A stretch of 32,825 bases of DNA, taken from positions 440,243-473,067 of the forward strand of contig BFEA01000646.1 of the NCBI GenBank assembly GCA_003427395.1, written 5' to 3'. The position numbers and the translations under genes are program-made. The notes beneath the pieces were generated by a model. It was not told the origin of the DNA and did no database searches. It saw only the letters and a program-made list of their open reading frames with translations. Source of the stretch: Chara braunii. Lineage: Eukaryota; Streptophyta; Charophyceae; Charales; Characeae. Each line of letters begins with the position of its first letter. Position 1 is the stretch's first letter. Shown piece by piece: positions 9,230-19,326 of the stretch.

Positions 9230-10075
9230 AGGAACACGGCCTCTTGTCCACAAGCGACCCAACTACTCCTCTGCGCAGGGTGGAGAAGCGGGTAGGACTA
9301 GCAACCGCATCCGCGATTGTCCAGCGTCAGAGGAATAACCTTCAAGACGCGTGTCAACCGACACTTGAGCGTCGAAAGTGATCATCGAAACCATTGAGAA
9401 TCACATGGTCATGGGCACCCATAATACGTCATCATTGTGACTGCTCACCTATTCATGCATGACTAGTTGATACGATGAGGCTCACGTTATTGCGTTATTT
9501 ATATAAAGTCTCGTGCGTGGCATCTGAGTGTTCATTCATCGAAACAATTATTGGTTGAACGGGAAAAGGGGCTAAGGTGCGATTTGCACATGGACGTAAG
9601 AAGTGTATCGAGTAGTTAGACTGATCAGCCTGATCGATCAGCGTATGATCGCGCTTGGGAGATCAATGCCGCAAACTTTGATTCGCGCACTGATTCGATT
9701 TAGGTGTTAACCGTGCACAACCCCTATGCTACAGCGAACGAGAAACGCGCTTGGCTGATCCACCACCGCGACTTCACGTAAAAACTCTTGCATGTGGACG
9801 AGGAGCTTGGTGGGGGTACGCCACCTAGGGAGGTGACAACTCCCGCGGGTGGAGGTAAGTTTTACCTCGCGTGACCATATCCTGTCGTAGGGGTTCGCGA
9901 GAGGTATGGCGCACTCAGCCGGAGCGACACCGCTCCAAAATGCTTTGTGTCTCGAACTGCCAAACTCCAGCGTGACGCGGCTGGGAGGGTACCCGTGCTA
10001 GACCGATGCGCTCGACATCATGCTCCACGATCCATCCAAGCGATCACCATTCCGTCGATCCGAGCCCTGCGCTAA
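9230..10075 (+). repeat. Dispersed repeat R1, plus-strand copy
   Basis: This segment is clearly related, with many substitutions and indels, to the reverse complement of 17510-18460. Shared landmarks in order are GATTGTCCAGCGTC, CGCGTGTCA-CCGACACTTGAG, TACGTCATCATTG, a TATA-like box followed by AAGTCTCG, CCCCTATGCTA-AGCGAACGAGAAACGC, GGTGGAGGTAAGT, and CGCGAGAGGTATGG. No reading frame is preserved between copies. The minus-strand copy sits next to the polypurine tract of the gypsy element, so this could be the remnant 3' end of a related element, or both could be a separate LTR-like unit. Confidence 0.75.
9496..9510 (+). promoter_or_regulatory. Candidate TATA box in repeat R1
   Basis: TTATTTATATAAAGTC is followed by TCGTGCG. 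The inverted relative at 18174-18161 reads TTTTATATTAAGTC followed by TCGCGCG. Keeping a TATA-like box and the bases after it between copies that differ heavily elsewhere suggests a promoter. No transcript evidence is available. Confidence 0.4.
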
Positions 10076-12109
10076 TTTACTTAAGTTTTGTTGTTTGTGC
10101 CACAAGCTTACACAATGCCGCAATGTTGCTATCACCCCATCGAGATTGTTCGACTTGCTAATCACCACTGACTAGCCACTACTTACCCCAAGCTTGAGGC
10201 TAGCGTAAGAGAGATGGGGAATAACATATTTGCGAGATTTATAGTTTCGAAGATGAGAGATCAGGGATGCATGCAAGGGGAAGGGGGCGAAGAAGTCGGG
10301 AAGTCAATGGTGACGCCGTAGGAGGGGCTCATAATTGGTTGAAAACTTGAACCATGGTGTGGTGGATTGGATGAATCTCCACACAGTCATCTGATCTCTA
10401 GCACCACATCGACTTGTCAAGATCGTCCCGAGATTGGAGCAAGGGCGGGAAGGGAAGTTATGAAAGATAGCATAGGCAAGCACCAAGATCGAACAAGACC
10501 AAGAAGTAGGAGGGAGGTTCAAGAGAGGAGAAGAAGACAGTTGCGGTTATTGAAAAAGGTGTGAGGAAGGAGGAAGAAGAACGCTCAAAAGATTGTGTGC
10601 GGATTTGCCAGCGAAAAAAGTGGATTCGCGAAGAACGAAAAGGCACAAAGGCAATTATGCAGAGTGGCAGTGAAGTAGCGCCTAATTCCTACGACAAATT
10701 TGAAATTGTAAAATATGAAAAATTCAGGCACGCTTGCTAAGGCGCATGGAAATCCTACTTCAAATCCTATCTCATTTGAGTCAAAAAATGAAAACACCAA
10801 TTACAAGGACATTTGAAAAAATTGCACCAAAGCAAAATCTGAAAAGTTTAACCGGCCCTATATCACAGATGAAGGAAAGCCTTTAGATACCCCACCAAAG
10901 AGGAAGCCTGCAAGCGTGTCAGAATTCATAAAGTTGGAAAGCAAATGATAGTGCAGAAACCCTTTGAAGGAGCACATAAGTGCGAAGGGGTATGTAAATC
11001 CGCTGGTCACGGAAAGCTCACCCATCACAGGGACCTTTTCTGGTAGGGGGTTGCGCCCGTGTTTGAAGAAGGCTGATCCAGAAGTCGTCTTGGGACAGAT
11101 CCTACCTAGCCTCCACCCTATCTACTAAGTGCGTGCGGTGGCTGTACGTCGTGGGAGCGCCCAATAACAGTCCTCCAACTACTAGGTGAACGGGTTGGAT
11201 GTTGGCAAAGTGTAGGGTGTCAGGCAAGCAATTTGCGCTACGGCTAAGGCCTTCCATGGGATGGTCAGACCTATAATCAGTTTTTCACTCATTGCATGGA
11301 TATAGCTTTGGTTTTGAGCATTGGGTCAATAACGCCTGAACCACCTTTGGACTTGGGTTGGATTAGTGGATTGTAGGTCACTTGGATTGCATTCTATTTC
11401 GGAGGTTGCTACTCCATATGAAAGTTGCTACTTGGGGCTCTGACAATCTCACTGCTCCCTCACTCAGTGCTCATATGGTTGATTACCTTTCCAATGGACC
11501 ATCTTCTCCAATAGTGGTTCACTTATCAATATTCATGATTAGCGACAGGTTTGCCCAATGTTGTCATAGAGACCTGAAGCACCCAAATGGCGGCATCCAG
11601 GTGTAACCATCTGACCTGTGGCATTTCTGGGGAGTTCCCTCCTTGGTAGTGAATCCACCAGCCTTGCATTTTGCAGCTGCAGTTGAAATTGATACATTGG
11701 CTTTCCAATGTCTTCAATGTTTGTCTGTTAGGCACTTTCCATTAGCCTAAGGGTGAGGTCGTCGGATGTTTCTTTTTTTTTCTTTTCTTTTTCCTTTTCT
11801 TATTCTTTTCTCAATTTCACCTCTCACGACCTACCTACCACTACTCTTGAGCCTATACAGGGCCCCCCTGCAAGCATAACTACCCCTCACAATCAAGGGG
11901 ATGCATGTTGTCCCCCACCCTAATCGGCAGTGGTCAGGGAGTAGGGTAGGGCGGCCAGTGGGGGGGGGGGGGCAGCTAATGCAAAGACAGAGCATTTGCC
12001 ATTATCAGCGCCCCCCATCTACTTGCCCCACAAAAATTGAGTGGCAGCAGTGTCTGTGGCCAGAACTCACACACCACACAAAACCCCCGCCACCCCACCC
12101 CTCCCCCTC

Positions 12110-12154
<45 letters not shown>

Positions 12155-12303
12155 AGGGTTGGTGTGAGTAAAGTCGACCACATTTCTCAGGGGTATCGCT
12201 AACTTTGGGCGATGTGGGCAGACTGTCGGGGTTCAACCTCCTGATGAGTCTGTGAAAGTCCCATCAAGCAGTCTCAGACTGGCACAGTCATGATTTTCTT
12301 GTG
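10076..12303. other. No gene recognised; simple repeats
   Basis: Short open frames here (about 60-90 codons) have no recognisable motifs. Simple-sequence features are a T/C-rich stretch near 11769-11815 and a G run near 11961-11972. A short imperfect repeat of GATCC/GATCG words occurs near 10025-10070. I found no RNA gene. Confidence 0.6.
12113..12152. repeat. (AC)20 microsatellite
   Basis: A pure alternating AC run of about 40 bases, following a C-rich stretch. Confidence 0.97.
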
Positions 12304-12840
12304 TTAGGCAAGGACCCCACAGGACCGCGGAAAGGAAAAACTTTGCCGCAAAGCTGTTTCCAGGACCCCACAGCCTGCCGCAAATGTCCTGGAAAAGGTG
12401 AGATTTCTTCCGCAAACCCTTTTCCAGGACCCCACAGACCGAAGATTGCGGCTTGGAAAAACATCAATTTGTGTTTTCACATAGTCCACGGCCTGGAAAA
12501 GTCTCACGGGAGGATTCCTTGCCGCAATTTTGTGCCGACTATAGAGGGTAGGGGGGAGGGCATGTTGTTCCTGGAAAAGTCTCGGAAAAGGCAACAGCCA
12601 ATAGAGATGAAGAGTGCCACAAAAAAAAACAAAAAAAAAAGGAAAAAAGAACAAAACAGACGAGTGCCAACGGAAACAAGCAACGATTGGCTCAACTGAT
12701 TTCCAAAGGGTTTTCCAAGCGCATTTGGCCCTCTGCGATGGGGTCCCGGAAAAAGTACTGTCCGACTTTCCAAAATGACTTTCCCGCTTTTCGTGGGCAA
12801 ACCACTTTACCATCCGCAAAGCTGTGGGGTCCTTGCCTTA
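12304..12840. mobile_element. TIR element e1 (TTA target duplication, Harbinger-like size and ends)
   Basis: The segment starts GGCAAGGACCCCACAG (12307) and ends with its exact reverse complement (to 12837). It is flanked on both sides by TTA (12304-12306 and 12838-12840). A 3-bp TTA/TAA duplication is characteristic of PIF/Harbinger elements. Extra copies of GGACCCCACAG occur inside, near 12355 and 12426, as subterminal repeats, with an A-rich stretch near 12619-12650. There is no transposase, so it is non-autonomous (MITE-like). Open frames in it are repeat translations. Confidence 0.7.
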
Positions 12841-12947
12841 GCGAATATGACCACACACACGTGATGACCAAAGACTCTACCAATATTGACCCAAGGGAGC
12901 AAGCCATCTATCTCAGTAGGTTGGAACCAAGCGTGCCCAGGTGGGGA

Positions 12948-13031
12948 TTTTTTTTTTTTTTTTTTTTTTGAGCCAGTGGGGATTGAAGGCATGACCTCCT
13001 GAATGCTACTTGCATGCGTAACCGACTGAGG
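12948..13031 (-). mobile_element. tRNA-like, A-tailed SINE remnant (candidate)
   Basis: On the minus strand, 13031-12970 contains CCTCAGTCGGTTA, resembling a tRNA D-arm/box A. About 30 bases on comes CCTTCAATCCCCACTGG, resembling box B/T-arm. A 22-base A run (12969-12948 on this strand) follows directly. I could not pair an acceptor stem, so this is not a working tRNA. A tRNA-derived SINE head or a retroposed tRNA fragment fits best. Confidence 0.4.
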
Positions 13032-13229
13032 TAAGGGTCGGACCCCACTGCGGTGCGGATGGAAAAGACGTGTGGCCACGAAAAGCGGGCAAGTCATTTT
13101 GGAAAGTCGAAAAGTACTTTTTCCGGGACCCCATCACAGAGGACCAAATGCCGTTGGAAAACCCTTTGGAAATCAGTTGAGCCAATCGTTGCCAGTTTCT
13201 GTTGGCACTCGTTTGTTTTGTTTTTTTTT

Positions 13230-13260
<31 letters not shown>

Positions 13261-13576
13261 GGTGGCACTCTTCATTGCTAATGGCTGCTGCCTCCCGTGA
13301 GACTTTTCCAGGAACGGCATGCCCTCCCCCGTACCCTCTAGAGTCGGCACAAAATTGCGGCGAGGAATCCTCCCGTGAGACTTTTCCAGGCCGTAGACAA
13401 TGTGAAAACACAAATTGATGTTTTTCCAAGCCGCAATCTTCGGTCCGTGGGTTCTGGAAAAGGGTTTGCAGAAGAAATTTCACCTTTTCCAGGACATTTT
13501 CGGCAGGCTGTGGGGTCCTGGAAACAGTTTTGCGGCAAAGTTTTTCCTTTCCGCGGTCCTGCGGGTCCGACCCTTA
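13032..13576. mobile_element. TIR element e2, inverted relative of e1
   Basis: Nearly the whole segment is the reverse complement of e1. Matching landmarks are TCATTTTGGAAAGTCG, CAGTTGAGCCAATCGTTG, CCTCCCGTGAGACTTTTCCAGG and TTTGCGGCAAAGTTTTTCC. It starts GGGTCGGACCC (13035) and ends GGGTCCGACCC (13573). A very long T run (about 13229-13260) replaces the A-rich stretch of e1. With e1 it forms a palindrome around a spacer of about 190 bp. Confidence 0.75.
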
Positions 13577-14275
13577 GAGTTGGACCCCACAGGAAGAACG
13601 ATGGAAAAGATGTCTGGCCATAAAAAGCGGCCGAATGATTTTGGAAAGGTTGGAAACTGTTTTGCCGGGACCTCATAGCGGATTGCGTTTTGCGGCAAAG
13701 TGCGCGAGTGATTTTCCGTACTAGTGCCCGTTCAGCATCCCGAAAAGGAAAGTGGCCGAATGTCCACGCCTCGAATGTCCGGTAGGCGTGGGGTGGACCG
13801 AAGGAACGACCGTGCCACCTCATGTGGGTGACACAGGGCAGCGTGTGCGAGAGGCAGTGCGACCTCCCGGTGCTCACTGCTGAAGGAGCAGGGTAGGCCA
13901 AGGGGCCGGACACTTGCTGGTTCAAATGGTGGGTGTGACCTTGGAAAGTACCCCGCGCACTCCCTCCCTCACTCTCAGCTTTCGGCACAAAATCGCGGTG
14001 AGATGTCCTCCGGAGCCACTTTTCCACACCGCGGACGATGTGAAAACGGCCATACGTGTTCTTCCACGCCATAAATTGCGGGTTGTGGGGTTCCAGAAAC
14101 CAGTATTTGGAAGACATTTCACTTTTGCCAGAAGGTCCTCCGCTGCCTGTGGGGTCCCGAAAACAGTTTCGCGAAAACATTCTTCCTTGCCAAAAGGTCC
14201 TCCGCTGCCTGTGGGGTCCCGGAAACAGTTTCGCGGAAACATTCTTCCTTTCCGCATTCATGTGGGGTCTCAGAA
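13574..14275. mobile_element. TIR-family element e3, tandem to e2
   Basis: It abuts e2 and lies in the same orientation. The left end is TTAGAGTTGGACCCCACAGG and the right end is near CATGTGGGGTCTCAG. It shares the family's internal words (CGGCACAAAATCGCGGTGAG, GATGTGAAAAC, TGTGGGGTCCCG) but is more diverged. A block of about 60 bp, beginning AAGGTCCTCCGCTGCCTGTG, is tandemly duplicated at about 14132-14190 and 14194-14250. The central part (about 13690-13930) is unrelated to e1 and e2. Confidence 0.6.
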
Positions 14276-15043
14276 GCAGGTCCTGTGGGCCTCACAAGAA
14301 TGTTTCCAAGTGGCTGGAAAGAGAAGACAAGGGGTCAGCTGGGTGAGAGTTGAGAGGGTTGTTCCGCTTGGAGGGGGTGGGGCAGGAAGGAAGGGGGACC
14401 TTCCGCTCTGCGGGGGCATACTTTAGGGCGTATTGTATGCGACTGAGGGAGCAGGAGGGGTATCTCGGGGGCTGTTCTGAACTGGGGCGGGGAGGCGAGG
14501 GGGCGCCTTCCCGCGGAGGCAGTGAACAGACAGGGGGTTGGTTTTTGGGGGAGAGGAGTAATCCCTTTGGCTCATGTGACCCCTTTTATATGTAACGGAG
14601 ACTTCAATAGGCGTTGGAGTTCCCATGGCGATGGAGGGTGTTTTTTTTTCTCTCTCTTCCCCTCTCCTTGTGGAAACAGTGGGCGCTGAAATGTTCATAT
14701 GATTTTTCGGGATTTTTTGTGCCTGTTTTTCCCGAATTTTCCTTATTGAAAAATTCTTCCAAGGTTTGATGCTGGAGGCAGGGGGTTGTAGTGGCCGTGA
14801 TGGCGGGAGATGATGCGCTCTGCGGCGAAGGGGCTAGCCTGTAGGGTTGAAATAGGGTACAGCAGCGGTGGAGATGGTGGCTTCATCGTAGTAAGACTTG
14901 CCGGAGTAGGGTTCAGGGGGAGTTTTTGGGGGGATATCTGCAACCATTGCATGAAGGAGATGAATGATGGGACCTGCAGCTATGGTGCATGAAGGTTTGC
15001 CTTAGTCCTGAGTCCCGGTGGTTTGCGAAAAGACGAGGCCAGA
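14276..15043. other. GC-rich intergenic stretch, no gene recognised
   Basis: G-rich top strand with short open frames lacking motifs. No repeat ends or RNA genes were identified. Confidence 0.5.
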
Positions 15044-15850
15044 ACGACGCTGGTCGGTGCTGGGCCTTGGTTGTGCTAACCTGTAACTCGAGCTATACGA
15101 GGGCATGAGACGTGGTAGAGAGATCTGGGGAGTTGTCGAGGGTGGAAGGCACTCTTTTGGTGAGCTGGTGCCTAGTCGATGCTGGCTGGAACCGGGGCGG
15201 GTCGCTTTGCCCTGTGGCCTAGCAGGTGGGGGGTTTCTGGAGTGGGTCGTGCCACGTTGTAACCTAGCAGCTGGGGGCAATGCCGCATGAGGCTTGGTAG
15301 AGATTGGGCATCGGGATATAGGGGTGAGGCAGGTAGGGCTGGGCTGCTGAAGGCCCTAAGGCAGGTGGTTTTTTCGTTCAGAATGCTTCTTTGATCCGAG
15401 CCTTGGGGGACACAGAATTTCAGTGTTCTTGTGTAGATTATACAGTTGTCTTCTGGCCCCGTTTTCTCAAGGATTTCTTAAAAACAGAGTGTTCCCAATT
15501 GGTTCTCTTTTTTTTTCATCCGTTGGTTTGTTTTACGGGTGACTTTGAGAATGCTTTAGGATACTGGGGACTTCTAGCAACTCGTTTTAGGCTGTTTGAT
15601 ACTGGTACATTCATGGATCTGCGGTTGTTCGATGCCAGAACGACGCTGGCCGGTGCTGGGGTGTTGCCGTGTAACCTGCTGATTGCAGGAGTGTGAGGCC
15701 TGGTAGAGAGATCTGGGGATGCTTTGGGGTGGGCATTCTAAGGTACAACCAAGGGTCGCTGTTGGGACGACGCTGGCGGGAGCTGGGGCGAGTCGTGTTG
15801 CTCTGTAACCTGGCCGGGTGGGGGTGTGTGAGGCCTGGGAGAGCTCAACA
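15044..15850 (+). repeat. Degenerate GC-rich interspersed repeat
   Basis: The word ACGACGCTGG-CGGTGCTGGG or a close variant occurs at 15044, 15177, 15640 and 15767. Each is followed by a TGTAACCTG-like word (CTGTGGCCTAG in one copy). Three copies then have GAGGC-TGG-AGAG, and GGTAGAGAGATCTGGGG occurs at 15114 and 15702. The copies are irregularly spaced and diverged. No protein reading frame is preserved. Confidence 0.6.
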
Positions 15851-16028
15851 GGGAATAAGACAGGGTTGGACAGTTTTAGAGAGTTTTGTTTGGGAGTCTA
15901 GGGGTTCTGAGCATTCGAAAAGAGGTCAGTAGTCATTCATAGTTTTGCACTCTCTTCTTTAACTCTCTTGAATTTCTTCAATAGTTCTCAGATTGATTCT
16001 CAACCGAAGCCGGGTAATGGCCTCGGTA

Positions 16029-16030
<2 letters not shown>

Positions 16031-16063
<33 letters not shown>
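16031..16063. repeat. T33 homopolymer
   Basis: An uninterrupted run of 33 T, followed by AT-rich sequence, 50 bases outside the end of the 3' LTR. It could be the A tail of a minus-strand retroposon, but no body was recognised. Confidence 0.95.
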
Positions 16064-16067
<4 letters not shown>

Positions 16068-16369
16068 AATATTAAACACACAGTCCCTCCAGTGCTAGCG
16101 ATGCTGTTTAGATGTTGCATACTGTAACGGTGCAGACCAGAACAAGAACCGACCTCTCAATACAAAGTATAAGATAGCACAGCGGAAGACTTAGATACCA
16201 ATGATCCGAACAATCAATATTACAATGCAGCCCTGAACATACATCATCATCATCATTACACGGTGTGAATGGGGTCTGGCGCTTCACACAGGAAGACTGT
16301 GCCAGCCCCTACCATACACAGACGAAGAAGAAGGGGGTTAGACGAAGAGGAGGGGAAGATGGGAATGTC

Positions 16370-17079
16370 NNNNNNNNNNNNNNNNNNNNNNNNNNNNNNN
16401 NNNNNNNNNNNNNNNNNNNNNNNNNNNNNNNNNNNNNNNNNNNNNNNNNNNNNNNNNNNNNNNNNNNNNNNNNNNNNNNNNNNNNNNNNNNNNNNNNNNN
16501 NNNNNNNNNNNNNNNNNNNNNNNNNNNNNNNNNNNNNNNNNNNNNNNNNNNNNNNNNNNNNNNNNNNNNNNNNNNNNNNNNNNNNNNNNNNNNNNNNNNN
16601 NNNNNNNNNNNNNNNNNNNNNNNNNNNNNNNNNNNNNNNNNNNNNNNNNNNNNNNNNNNNNNNNNNNNNNNNNNNNNNNNNNNNNNNNNNNNNNNNNNNN
16701 NNNNNNNNNNNNNNNNNNNNNNNNNNNNNNNNNNNNNNNNNNNNNNNNNNNNNNNNNNNNNNNNNNNNNNNNNNNNNNNNNNNNNNNNNNNNNNNNNNNN
16801 NNNNNNNNNNNNNNNNNNNNNNNNNNNNNNNNNNNNNNNNNNNNNNNNNNNNNNNNNNNNNNNNNNNNNNNNNNNNNNNNNNNNNNNNNNNNNNNNNNNN
16901 NNNNNNNNNNNNNNNNNNNNNNNNNNNNNNNNNNNNNNNNNNNNNNNNNNNNNNNNNNNNNNNNNNNNNNNNNNNNNNNNNNNNNNNNNNNNNNNNNNNN
17001 NNNNNNNNNNNNNNNNNNNNNNNNNNNNNNNNNNNNNNNNNNNNNNNNNNNNNNNNNNNNNNNNNNNNNNNNNNNNNNN
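16370..17079. other. Assembly gap (710 N)
   Basis: A run of N inside the 3' LTR. Long open frames that span it are meaningless. The right-hand LTR continues at the gap edge with GTCAACACCAAGTCTTCGG, which tells what lies just inside the gap. Confidence 1.
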
Positions 17080-17279
17080 GGAACTTCCTATGTACTACCG
17101 GGTGCCTCCTGACTGCAGGCGAGGCAGTCCAGGAGGCTGCTCTTGCCAATGCCGAAGGGAGGCAGGGGCTGCAGCTACAGCTCCTGCTCGAGCTGTCGTG
17201 GGGAACAGACTAGAAATTGCCTATTTCCGAAACCCTGTTTTTGTGCCTGAGTCTTAGGTAGGTCGAACACAACTTGAAT

Positions 17280-17337
17280 GAGGGNCTGAAAATGGCCCTC
17301 CGTTTCAGGCTGAAAAGCCCGTGGGCCTGAAAGGCCC
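17280..17337. repeat. Three hairpins with TGAAA-type loops inside the LTR
   Basis: 17280-17286 pairs with 17294-17300 (GAGGGNC/GGCCCTC, loop TGAAAAT). 17308-17311 pairs with 17316-17319 (GGCT/AGCC, loop GAAA). 17323-17328 pairs with 17332-17337 (GGGCCT/AGGCCC, loop GAA). The stems differ but the CTGAAA loop word recurs. The single N at 17285 should be C if the first stem is intact. Confidence 0.6.
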
Positions 17338-17489
17338 AGAAATAGGCTGAAAACGGAATAAGGCCTGCACGCCCTCGTTTTTCAGTTTCAAGGTGAAACG
17401 ACCGGGGCTTGTAAGCGCTATTTTCTAGGCTTTTAGGCTGAAAGTGCGGGACAGACCCTCCAGGGCCCATGAGGCTACGCAGTATGCCA

Positions 17490-17504
17490 TACCCCCCCCT
17501 CCTT
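17490..17504 (-). promoter_or_regulatory. Polypurine tract
   Basis: The minus strand reads AAGGAGGGGGGGGTA immediately before the TG of the 3' LTR, the expected primer site for plus-strand DNA synthesis in LTR retrotransposons. Its position fixes the internal edge of the LTR. Confidence 0.8.
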
Positions 17505-17509
17505 GAAAA

Positions 17510-18460
17510 ACCGAGATTACCTGCGAGGGCGAAGCTGTCTGTCTAAGGGAGGGACCACAGTCCGGGTGGGAGGGGCCGGTGTTGCGCTCATCGATCCGAC
17601 ACCGCACCAGGGCAGCGCGGGACCCTCCCGGCTGCGTCACGCAGGAGTTGGATTTAAATCCTTCGTCGCAAATACACATGGAGCTTCCGCAAGCCGCTCC
17701 GGCCAAGTGCGCCAGCCATACCTCTCGCGAGCCCCTACGATAGGATAGTGTCTATGTGAGGCACGACTTACCTCCACCTTACAGGTGCTGTCACCTCCCT
17801 TCGGTGGGCGTATCCCCGCCGAGCTACCAGTCCACAGTACGAAAGCTGATCAGTTGCAATTGCAGAGGTGGACCAGCCGAGGGCGTTTCTCGTTCGCTCT
17901 AGCATAGGGGGTACGCGCGGTAATACGCCTCTATCGGAGCCGAACGCAAACCGACATCTTGGGGGGCTGAGGTCCCAAGCGCCACTCGTCGTCGGTCGAC
18001 TAGGACGCATTCCACACACCACGTGCACACCACTCTAACAAACACACACACACATGTACGCACGAAACGACGCAACACAAATAACGAGAAAACGCCCCTA
18101 GTCCCTTAGTAGCCATCCCATAACTTTCCAACGTGGAAATCGGATAGGCGTCGCGCGCGAGACTTAATATAAAACCGCGCGGACGCAGGGCTAACTCATA
18201 TCGACTCGCAATGCAAGCGTACGCAGCGGTTGCAATGATGACGTACTATATAGTACCCATACTCGCACGACCCTCGTTAACCTGAAGGGTCGCATTCGAC
18301 ACTCAAGTGTCGGCTGACACGCGCTTTGAGGGCTAATCTCTCGACGCTGGACAACCGCCATGCGCGGTTGAAGACCACACACCCTCTGCACTCTCTGCAG
18401 AGTGGGTGATACACAGGTCCTTACCTGTGGTGGCAGTCGTTTCTTGCTACCATGGAGGTG
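17510..18460 (-). repeat. Dispersed repeat R1, minus-strand copy
   Basis: A diverged inverted relative of 9230-10075. It lies directly inside the polypurine tract, in the element's own orientation. Both copies keep the hairpin GTGTC-ARCC-GACAC flanked by complementary CTCAA/TTGAG-type bases (near 18300-18330 here, 9344-9370 there), a TATA-like box and GGTGGAGGTAAGT, which has the form of a splice donor. The open frames in it are not conserved between copies, so a protein is unlikely. Confidence 0.7.
18161..18174 (-). promoter_or_regulatory. Candidate TATA box in repeat R1, minus copy
   Basis: The minus strand reads TTTTATATTAAGTC then TCGCGCG, corresponding to the box at 9496-9510. If active it would start transcription about 0.7 kb upstream of the 3' LTR. 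Confidence 0.4.
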
Positions 18461-19326
18461 AGTTCCACTCCGGGCCCGGACAGAAGTCAAGGGGTTTGGC
18501 TTTGACGGCTGCCACGGACTACAACGTCCAACTATAAAATTCTAAAAAACAAGGGTGAAAAGAGAATCCCCCTTTTCTCTCAAGGCACAATCTGGTTAAC
18601 CCTTATGCACAAATACAGTAGGTCTCTCAAATACTTGGGACACTTATAAATATATAAGAATTAGTTATATAGGACGATCACTTCTCACAGTCACAGTGGG
18701 ACTCCCTCCAACAATATATGTATGTAATCGCAGACAATCACATCCAGAGTCCGAATCACAAACGCACCTGCAATCACATCAACGATTCATCTAGAAGTCC
18801 ACTCACTACACGGGGTCAACTTCAACCATTCCTTGCACTCATACCCCTTGCTTTAGCCATACAAGCCTCACTCGTGCAACTCTTAAATAAATACTCAGTA
18901 CTTTTTGTTGGATGGCCATTCAATAAAGTCCGGGTGAAAACACAACAAAACAGTTCAATCACAAGGCTAAAGCCTTTAGGTTGAGTGGCAGGAGTGAATT
19001 GGAGTTGAATCGTAAACCGACGAATCGGCAACTGACCCGTTATCAGTGATAACAGAAGATGATCCTCGAGGGATCAAGCTGAATCTAGTCCTAAACTTGA
19101 ATCAAACGATCAAGAGGACCTGTAACACATGACAGATCAATGCCCCAGGCTAAACCAGTAAGTCCATGGAGAGCAATCTTCATATCACGATCCTACTCAA
19201 ATATCCTAATTAACTAAGTCTAAACCTACCTCTAAACCAGTGCCCAAAGCAAAGGTAGACTAATGGCAGAATCTCCCTTGTTCAGGGCAGATCGTCAGAA
19301 TCGCCACCTGTCAGAATATAATTTAT
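18461..19326. other. 3' region of the gypsy element, no gene recognised
   Basis: AT-rich non-coding sequence without conserved words that I could find. Open frames are below 90 codons and lack motifs. Confidence 0.5.

Larger units (their letters stand above)
16113..17489 (-). repeat. 3' LTR of the gypsy element (contains assembly gap)
   Basis: On the minus strand it begins TGGCATACTG at 17489, directly after the polypurine tract, and ends GTATGCAACA at 16113. These give short imperfect inverted ends TG...CA. The last 257 bases (16369-16113) match 32606-32350 with about eight substitutions. A 710-base gap removes the centre. A cluster of small hairpins lies in the 5' part on the minus strand (17337-17280). 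Confidence 0.85.

Noticed and set aside
9163-9381. Small gene sharing ACQPTLE with the frame at 18490-18191
   Set aside because: The shared residues follow from DNA homology of repeat R1. Frames shift elsewhere and stops differ, so there is no sign of coding selection.
12970-13031. Functional tRNA gene
   Set aside because: The D-arm and T-arm words are present, but no acceptor stem could be paired and the T-arm is imperfect.
13338-14261. 307-codon minus-strand open frame
   Set aside because: It runs through TIR elements e2 and e3 and its FPGPHR-like repeats are translations of the GGACCCCACAG family words. No domain is visible.
15391-15696. 101-codon plus-strand frame
   Set aside because: No motif is visible, and its end overlaps the degenerate GC-rich repeat.
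16256-17257. Three long frames of 297-330 codons
   Set aside because: They exist only because the 710-base N gap has no stop codons.
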